A DNA stretch of 10,954 bases from QNFN01 sp033722135 (GTDB lineage Bacteria; Pseudomonadota; Gammaproteobacteria; QNFN01), in contig JAWVZO010000079.1 of NCBI GenBank assembly GCA_033722135.1, forward strand, positions 1 to 10,954, in the 5' to 3' direction. Below are positions 7,317-10,954 of the stretch, in pieces. How positions within the stretch are numbered: the first letter of the stretch is position 1; each line of letters starts with the position of its first letter. Under the pieces are notes generated by a model. The model was not told the origin of the DNA, searched no databases, and saw only the letters and a list, made by a program, of their open reading frames with translations. The translations under genes and the position numbers were made by a program.

Positions 7317-7955
7317 GTGCCTACCTTGCTCAAGCGTCTGCTGCTCCTGTTCCTGCTCACCGCGCTACCGGTCGTGGCGGGTGCCGCCGCACCCACGGTG
7401 CTGGTCGTCGGCGACAGCCTATCTTCCGGTTACGGCCTCGAGCCCGGCCGGGGCTGGGTGGACCTCCTCGCCGCCCGCCTCGCCGAGCGGGAGCAGCCGT
7501 ACCGGGTGGTCAACGCCAGCATCAGTGGCGACACCACGGCCGGCGGGCTCCGCCGCCTGCCCGCGCTGCTCGAGACCCACCGGCCGGAACTGGTCCTGAT
7601 CGAACTCGGCGGCAACGACGGCCTGCGCGGCCTGCCGCTCGAGACGGTGCGCCGGAACCTCGAGGAGGCGGTCCGCCTGGCCCGCGCGACGGCCCGCGGC
7701 GTGGTGCTGATCGGCGTGCGCATGCCGCCGAACTACGGTCCCCGCTACGCCACCGGCTTCGCCGAGACCTTCCGGGAGGTGGCCGAGTCGACCGGCGTCC
7801 CGCTGGTTCCGGCGCTGCTCGCCGGCGTCGGCGAGCGGTTCGAGCTGATGCAGGACGACGGCATCCATCCGAACGCCGAGGCGCAACCCCTGATCGTCGA
7901 CAACGTCTGGTCGGCGCTGGTTCCGCTGCTGCGCGGCGGCACGCGGAACGACTAG
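7317..7955 (+). CDS. tesA: TesA-like periplasmic SGNH hydrolase (acyl-CoA thioesterase I / lysophospholipase L1 / arylesterase)
   Basis: This is a GDSL/SGNH esterase that cleaves acyl esters and thioesters, probably lysophospholipids in the periplasm. With the chosen start the protein has 212 residues. An export signal covers 1-25 (K6 R7, then a leucine-rich core, then VAGAAA), with cleavage expected near residue 25. All four SGNH blocks are present: Ser34 in GDSLS, Gly71 in SGDTT, Asn100 in GGND, and Asp181/His184 in DDGIHPN. No in-frame ATG gives a sensible N-terminus. GTG at 7317 is preferred because it keeps a complete signal peptide; TTG at 7326 is possible. Neither has a recognisable ribosome binding site. 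The gene is divergent from the ybbA-like ATPase and convergent with the HNH gene, so both control regions lie in neighbouring coding sequence. Conservation of the tesA/ybbA/ybbP set suggests joint action on membrane lipids. Confidence 0.93.
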   Translation: MPTLLKRLLLLFLLTALPVVAGAAAPTVLVVGDSLSSGYGLEPGRGWVDLLAARLAEREQPYRVVNASISGDTTAGGLRRLPALLETHRPELVLIELGGNDGLRGLPLETVRRNLEEAVRLARATARGVVLIGVRMPPNYGPRYATGFAETFREVAESTGVPLVPALLAGVGERFELMQDDGIHPNAEAQPLIVDNVWSALVPLLRGGTRND

Positions 7956-8566
7956 CCGCGCAACAGCCGGCTGCCCTTGCGGAAACGGGCTTTCAGGAAG
8001 GCCATCTGGTCGGCGAGGATGCGCCGGTTCGAGAGCACCAGGTACTCGGCGTAGTTCGGCACGAACGGCACCGCGAGCAGCGGCATGCCGGCCTCCTCCG
8101 GCGTGCGCCCCCCCTTCCGCGTGTTGCACGCCCGGCAGGCGCTGAGCACGTTCGACCAGCAATCCCGGCCCCCCTGCGACAGCGGCGTGACGTGGTCGCG
8201 GGTGAGCATGCCCTCGGCGAACTCCCCGCCGCAGTAGAGGCAGAGGTGGCCGTCGCGCAGGAATAGCGCGCGGTTGCTCAGCGGCGGGACCTTGCGCCGG
8301 CGCGCCTCGCGGCGCACGCGGCCGTGCGTGGCGACGATGGAGTGGATCTCGAGCACGCTGCGCAGGCCGCTGACGCGGTTGGTGCCGCCGTGCAGGTGCA
8401 GGGTCTGCTCGCCGGCGGTCCAGGCCACCTTGCCGAGGCTGTAGAGCACCGCGGCCTGTTGCCAGCTGAGCCAGGCGGCGGGCTGGCCGGTGTGGTCGAG
8501 ACGCAGGACCTTGATCCGGCCCGCCGGGCCGGGAGTTCCGGGCGCCACGGCGTGACCGCTCTCCAT
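7952..8566 (-). CDS. HNH endonuclease-family protein
   Basis: This 204-residue protein has a central HNH (beta-beta-alpha-metal) domain at about 98-160. It includes structural zinc pairs CLYC (C109, C112) and CRAC (C144, C147), the catalytic core RDHVTPLSQGG (123-133) with D124/H125, N139 in WSNV, and N148 in CNTRKG. The third HNH position is therefore Asn (HNN type), which is common in this family. The N-terminal 95 residues (LDHTGQPAAWLSWQQAAVLY, 23-42) and the C-terminal PNYAEYLVLSNRRILADQM (170-188) match the layout of a widespread stand-alone chromosomal HNH family in proteobacteria whose role is unknown. No methylase, intein or phage gene is nearby, so a restriction or homing role is not supported. 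The ATG at 8566 has no clear ribosome binding site. The stop codon shares CTAG with the tesA stop. It lies 43 nt behind the DUF4197 gene on the same strand. Confidence 0.88.
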   Translation of the reverse strand: MESGHAVAPGTPGPAGRIKVLRLDHTGQPAAWLSWQQAAVLYSLGKVAWTAGEQTLHLHGGTNRVSGLRSVLEIHSIVATHGRVRREARRRKVPPLSNRALFLRDGHLCLYCGGEFAEGMLTRDHVTPLSQGGRDCWSNVLSACRACNTRKGGRTPEEAGMPLLAVPFVPNYAEYLVLSNRRILADQMAFLKARFRKGSRLLRG

Positions 8567-8574
8567 GGCCAGCT

Positions 8575-8602
8575 ATCTTACGCAAACCGGACGCCCGGTC
8601 CA
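8575..8602 (-). promoter_or_regulatory. Possible sigma70-like promoter for the HNH gene
   Basis: On the minus strand TGGACC (8602-8597), a 16-nt spacer and TAAGAT (8580-8575) give 4/6 matches to each consensus hexamer. The -10 ends only eight bases before the ATG at 8566, so a transcript from here would start at or almost at the start codon. That would fit the lack of a ribosome binding site. Read-through from the DUF6524/DUF4197 genes is the alternative. Confidence 0.3.
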
Positions 8603-8609
8603 GCGTTTC

Positions 8610-9377
8610 CTAGCGGGAACCGAACACCCTGCGCAGCAGTTCGGAGGTGCGCGCGACCGGCTCCTCGCGGATCCGCTTCTCCTCGCGCGCGAGCAGGAGG
8701 AACAGGCCGTCGATCGCCTCGTCGGTAACGTACCGGTCGAGGTCCACGGCGCCGGGATCGAGGAACTGAGCCAGCATGCCGGCCTCGGCCAGCATCCGCT
8801 TGTAGGCGGCGGTGACGCCGACCTGCGCCGTCGTCTCGCGCACGATCGGCAGGAAACGGTCGACCAGCCGGGTCTCGCTGCGCTCGCGGAAATAGGTCGT
8901 CGCGGCGTCGTCGGGACCCTCGAGGATCCGGCGGGCCTCGGCGAAGCTCATCCCGCGCACGGCGTCGCGCAGCAGCGCGAGCGCCTCCGGCACGGCGGAC
9001 TCGGCGGCCCGGTTCAGGCTGGTCTCGAACGCGTCGACGTGGTGTCCCAGGCCGAACCGCCGCATGCCCCGGCCCACGGTCTCCAGCGTCGACGGCAACG
9101 GGATGCGCACGTCCGGCCGCCCGAGGAAGCCGTTCTCCCGGCCCAGTTCGGCGACCACGACCTCGCTCCCCCTGAGCAACGCCTCCCTGAGCCCGGCGAC
9201 GATCTCCTGCCGGGCCAGCGGCGTGGACGCCGGCTCCCGCCCGTCGCCGCCGGAGAGCCCTTCGAGGAAGCGCTCGCCCAGCTCGCCCCACCCCTGGGCC
9301 GAGGGCGTGACGGGGATCAGCAGGGCGAGGAGCGCGGCGACCGGCACGAGGGCCCGGACCGGTTCACTCGACCTCAT
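8610..9377 (-). CDS. DUF4197 family exported protein
   Basis: This 255-residue protein has a signal peptide at about 1-27 (a short basic start, then LVPVAALLALLIPVTPSAQ), so it is probably periplasmic or lipid-free outer-envelope. The DUF4197 core runs from about 52 to 250. Characteristic stretches include REALLRGSEVVVAELG (64-79), NGFLGRPDVRIPLPSTLETV (82-101), a conserved NRAAESAVPEALALLRDAV (122-140), SFAEARRILEGPDDAATTYF (143-162) and ITDEA-like VTDEAIDGLF near the C-terminus. No catalytic motif or cysteine is evident and the biochemical role of the family is unknown. The ATG at 9377 lies inside the end of the upstream membrane-protein gene (14-nt overlap) and has no clear ribosome binding site of its own, so translation probably depends on coupling. 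Confidence 0.88.
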   Translation of the reverse strand: MRSSEPVRALVPVAALLALLIPVTPSAQGWGELGERFLEGLSGGDGREPASTPLARQEIVAGLREALLRGSEVVVAELGRENGFLGRPDVRIPLPSTLETVGRGMRRFGLGHHVDAFETSLNRAAESAVPEALALLRDAVRGMSFAEARRILEGPDDAATTYFRERSETRLVDRFLPIVRETTAQVGVTAAYKRMLAEAGMLAQFLDPGAVDLDRYVTDEAIDGLFLLLAREEKRIREEPVARTSELLRRVFGSR

Positions 9378-9795
9378 CGACGTCGTCCATGTCGTACTGC
9401 CCGGAGACGCGGCGCCGGATGTGCGACCACGACATGCCGATAGCGAGCACGCAGGCGAAGACGAACTGGACGACCCAGGTGATCGCCTCGACGCTGTCGA
9501 GCGGCAGGATGCCCACGTCGGCGATCAGCCAGATCAGCACGCCGAAGAAAGCGACGGCCAGGGCGACGCCGAAGATGCCCAGCGAGCGCGCCGTCGCGCG
9601 CAGGAACATCGTGTAGCCGATGATCAGCACGATGCCGGCGATCGCCTTGACCGGGTCGAACTCCGGCAGGGGCACGATCGCCCAGTGGACGTAGGACCAG
9701 CCGGAGGGGTTGTAGGTGGCGAAGACCAGCAGCAGCGCGATGAAGAAGCGGATCGCGACGCTGCCGGCGTTGAACTCATGGCGCTTGCTGGGCAT
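9364..9795 (-). CDS. Small four-span inner-membrane protein, DUF6524-like
   Basis: This 143-residue protein has four predicted membrane helices: about 12-29, 48-67, 72-93 and 104-123. The most distinctive motif is FATYNPSGWSYVHW (25-38) after the first helix, which is what suggests the DUF6524 family; that name is from memory of the family pattern and should be confirmed. The C-terminus is acidic (DMDDVDEVE). There are no catalytic motifs and the function is unknown. The ATG at 9795 is preceded by GGGAGACCC, a fair ribosome binding site. It is the first gene of a minus-strand run with DUF4197 and HNH. A TATACT -10-like hexamer lies at 9834-9829, with no convincing -35. Confidence 0.75.
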   Translation of the reverse strand: MPSKRHEFNAGSVAIRFFIALLLVFATYNPSGWSYVHWAIVPLPEFDPVKAIAGIVLIIGYTMFLRATARSLGIFGVALAVAFFGVLIWLIADVGILPLDSVEAITWVVQFVFACVLAIGMSWSHIRRRVSGQYDMDDVDEVE

Positions 9796-9828
9796 GGGTC
9801 TCCCAGGGGGTGGCGAAACGTGCTGCGG

Positions 9829-9834
9829 AGTATA
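9829..9834 (-). promoter_or_regulatory. Possible -10 element for the DUF6524-like gene
   Basis: The minus strand reads TATACT, 5/6 matches to the sigma70 -10 hexamer, 33 nt before the ATG at 9795, in otherwise very GC-rich sequence. No good -35 is found 16-18 nt upstream, so it would need an activator or be a chance match. Confidence 0.25.
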
Positions 9835-9872
9835 GCGGGACGCCGCCGGGCCCAGCCTGTTCTAATAATCCG

Positions 9873-9886
9873 TTATAGCCCTATAA
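9873..9886. promoter_or_regulatory. Perfect 14-bp dyad, candidate operator upstream of mdh
   Basis: TTATAG-CC-CTATAA is a perfect inverted repeat with 6-bp arms, three bases upstream of the mdh -35 hexamer and inside a roughly 40-bp AT-rich patch (about 9860-9899) in a GC-rich region. It could bind a dimeric regulator, or simply be part of an A/T-rich UP-like element. It matches no operator consensus that I can name with confidence. Confidence 0.4.
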
Positions 9887-9889
9887 AAC

Positions 9890-9918
9890 TTGTAACTAGG
9901 GGTCGGATTGGCTAGAAT
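9890..9918 (+). promoter_or_regulatory. Sigma70-like promoter of mdh
   Basis: TTGTAA (9890-9895), a 17-nt spacer and TAGAAT (9913-9918) give 4/6 and 5/6 matches to consensus at ideal spacing. An AT-rich stretch lies directly upstream. Transcription would start near 9925 and leave a leader of about 70 nt before the ATG at 9997. Confidence 0.65.
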
Positions 9919-9935
9919 TCGGCCTCTTTGCAGGA

Positions 9936-9974
9936 CCGGTTCGCGGCCCTGAACCCGGCGCCCGGCGCGGCGCC
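9936..9974 (+). other. GC-rich hairpins in the mdh leader
   Basis: The predicted leader contains CCGGTTC-N8-GAACCCGG (9936-9958, seven pairs with one bulged C). It also contains GGCGCC-N6-GGCGCC (9957-9974, six pairs), which shares two bases with the first, so the full stems compete. The second ends ten bases before the GAGGA ribosome binding site. There is no T-run, so neither looks like an intrinsic terminator. They may affect translation or RNA stability, or may only reflect high GC. Confidence 0.35.
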
Positions 9975-9996
9975 CCAGCCTATGAGGACGCTCGAC

Positions 9997-10929
9997 ATGA
10001 AGGTATCGGTACTCGGCGCGGCCGGCGGCATCGGCCAGCCCCTGTCACTGCTGTTGAAGAACCAGCTGCCTGCGGGCTCGCACCTGGCCCTCTACGACGT
10101 CGCCCCGGTGGTGCCGGGCGTCGCCGTCGACCTGAGCCACATCCCGACCCCGGTCAAGGTCACCGGCCACGGCGAGGACGACCTCGAGGCCGCGGTGGCC
10201 GATGCCGACGTCATCGTCATCCCGGCCGGCGTGCCGCGCAAGCCGGGCATGACCCGCGACGACTTGTTCAACGTCAACGCCGGCATCGTCCAGAAGCTGG
10301 TCGAGGCGGGCGCCAAGGCGTCGCCGAAGGCGTGCTACGCGATCATCACCAACCCGGTCAACTCGACCGTGCCGATCGCCGCCGAGACGCTGAAGAAGGC
10401 GGGCGTCTACGACCCGCGCCGGGTGTTCGGCGTCACCATGCTCGACGTCATCCGCTCAAACACCTTCGTCGGCGAGCTCAAGGGCATCAACCCCGACGAC
10501 GTCGACGTCACCGTGATCGGCGGCCACAGCGGCACCACCATCCTGCCGCTGCTCTCGCAGCAGCACGTCCAGTTCAGCGACGACGAGCTCGAGATGCTGG
10601 TGCCGAAGATCCAGAACGCCGGCACCGAGGTGGTCGAGGCGAAGGCCGGCGGCGGCTCGGCGACGCTTTCGATGGCCGACGCCGGGGCCCGCTTCACGCT
10701 GGCACTGGTGCGTGGTCTCTCCGGCGACATGAACGTCGAGTGCTGCTACGTCGCCGTCGAGGACGGTCCGGCCGACTACTTCGCCCAGCCGGTCCGGCTC
10801 GGCCCGAACGGCGTCGAGGAGGTGCTGCCCACCGGCCCGCTGAGCGACCGCGAGGTGAAGCTGCGCGACGCCATGCTCGACGAGCTCAAGGGCAACATCG
10901 ACAAGGGCGTCAAATTCGTCAACGGCTGA
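9997..10929 (+). CDS. mdh: Malate dehydrogenase (NAD+), E. coli type
   Basis: This enzyme oxidises malate to oxaloacetate in the cytoplasmic TCA cycle. The 310-residue product closely matches the usual length of about 312 and keeps E. coli numbering. Visible features are the Rossmann motif GAAGGIGQ (7-14), NAD-ribose binding Asp34, substrate arginines R81 and R87 in the mobile loop (AGVPRKPGMTRDD), N119 in TNPVN, R153, and the catalytic Asp150/His177 pair (MLDVIRS, GGHSG). The ATG at 9997 is chosen because GAGGA lies eight bases upstream and the motif spacing then agrees with the family. In-frame ATG at 9982 and TTG at 9928 lack a ribosome binding site. The gene has its own promoter and is divergent from the DUF6524 gene. 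The protein is the NAD-preferring, mitochondrial/E. coli-like class rather than the lactate-dehydrogenase-like class. Only 25 bases follow the stop, so any terminator or downstream partner is not visible. Confidence 0.97.
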   Translation: MKVSVLGAAGGIGQPLSLLLKNQLPAGSHLALYDVAPVVPGVAVDLSHIPTPVKVTGHGEDDLEAAVADADVIVIPAGVPRKPGMTRDDLFNVNAGIVQKLVEAGAKASPKACYAIITNPVNSTVPIAAETLKKAGVYDPRRVFGVTMLDVIRSNTFVGELKGINPDDVDVTVIGGHSGTTILPLLSQQHVQFSDDELEMLVPKIQNAGTEVVEAKAGGGSATLSMADAGARFTLALVRGLSGDMNVECCYVAVEDGPADYFAQPVRLGPNGVEEVLPTGPLSDREVKLRDAMLDELKGNIDKGVKFVNG

Positions 10930-10954
10930 TGCCGTTCGCACCGCCTGCAGAGGC

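Noticed and set aside
6710..8266. 518-codon plus-strand frame spanning the ATPase, tesA and HNH regions
   Set aside because: It crosses three well-supported genes in another frame and shows no domain; it is a shadow.
7952..8566. HNH protein as a homing, restriction or anti-phage nuclease
   Set aside because: No methyltransferase, intron/intein, phage or defence gene is adjacent, composition matches its surroundings, and the architecture looks like a common housekeeping-type chromosomal HNH family.
8586..8599. ACCGG-N4-CCGGT inverted repeat as an intrinsic terminator after the DUF4197 gene
   Set aside because: The stem is only five base pairs and just two further T residues follow on the minus strand, too weak for a confident terminator.
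9928..9996. Longer mdh reading frame starting at TTG 9928 or ATG 9982
   Set aside because: No ribosome binding site precedes either start, and the extra residues lie before the conserved first beta strand of the Rossmann fold.

Overview
The window is a gene-dense, GC-rich (about 70% by eye, not computed) bacterial chromosome segment. The best guess is a high-GC gammaproteobacterium, possibly of the Chromatiales/Ectothiorhodospiraceae kind. The reasons are an E. coli-type malate dehydrogenase that keeps E. coli residue numbering, the E. coli-like tesA/ybbA/ybbP neighbourhood, and a DUF3379 anti-sigma protein. Genus-level placement is not possible from the sequence alone. No tRNA, rRNA, CRISPR, insertion sequence or phage gene is visible, and no intergenic gap exceeds about 200 bases.

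Region 1 (1-4142, all minus strand) reads in transcription order: an ECF sigma factor, its membrane-bound DUF3379/zinc-finger anti-sigma factor 19 nt later, a 727-residue fusion of a TVP38/TMEM64 membrane domain with a MerA/lipoamide-dehydrogenase-like flavoprotein disulfide reductase, and the N-terminal third of egtB (ergothioneine sulfoxide synthase), which runs off the left edge. A candidate ECF-type promoter (AAC-N15-GTC) lies before the sigma gene. A similar element with the same spacing lies before the reductase fusion. Together these suggest a sigma/anti-sigma-controlled membrane and thiol redox module, which is the most interesting hypothesis here.

Region 2 (4155-7955) is the tesA-ybbA-ybbP locus. 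On the minus strand an ABC ATPase and a 10-TM FtsX-family permease overlap by ATGA. The periplasmic SGNH lysophospholipase/thioesterase TesA is divergent, with its likely start codon one nucleotide from the ATPase start. ATPase and permease probably form one membrane complex that works with TesA on lipids or hydrophobic acyl compounds.

Region 3 (7952-9795, minus strand) reads in transcription order: a small 4-TM DUF6524-like membrane protein, a secreted DUF4197 protein (14-nt overlap), and an HNH endonuclease-family protein. The HNH stop codon shares a CTAG with the stop codon of convergent tesA.

Region 4 (9796-10954) has a 201-bp regulatory gap with an AT-rich patch, a perfect 14-bp dyad and a good sigma70-like promoter. 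Complete mdh (TCA-cycle malate dehydrogenase) follows on the plus strand.
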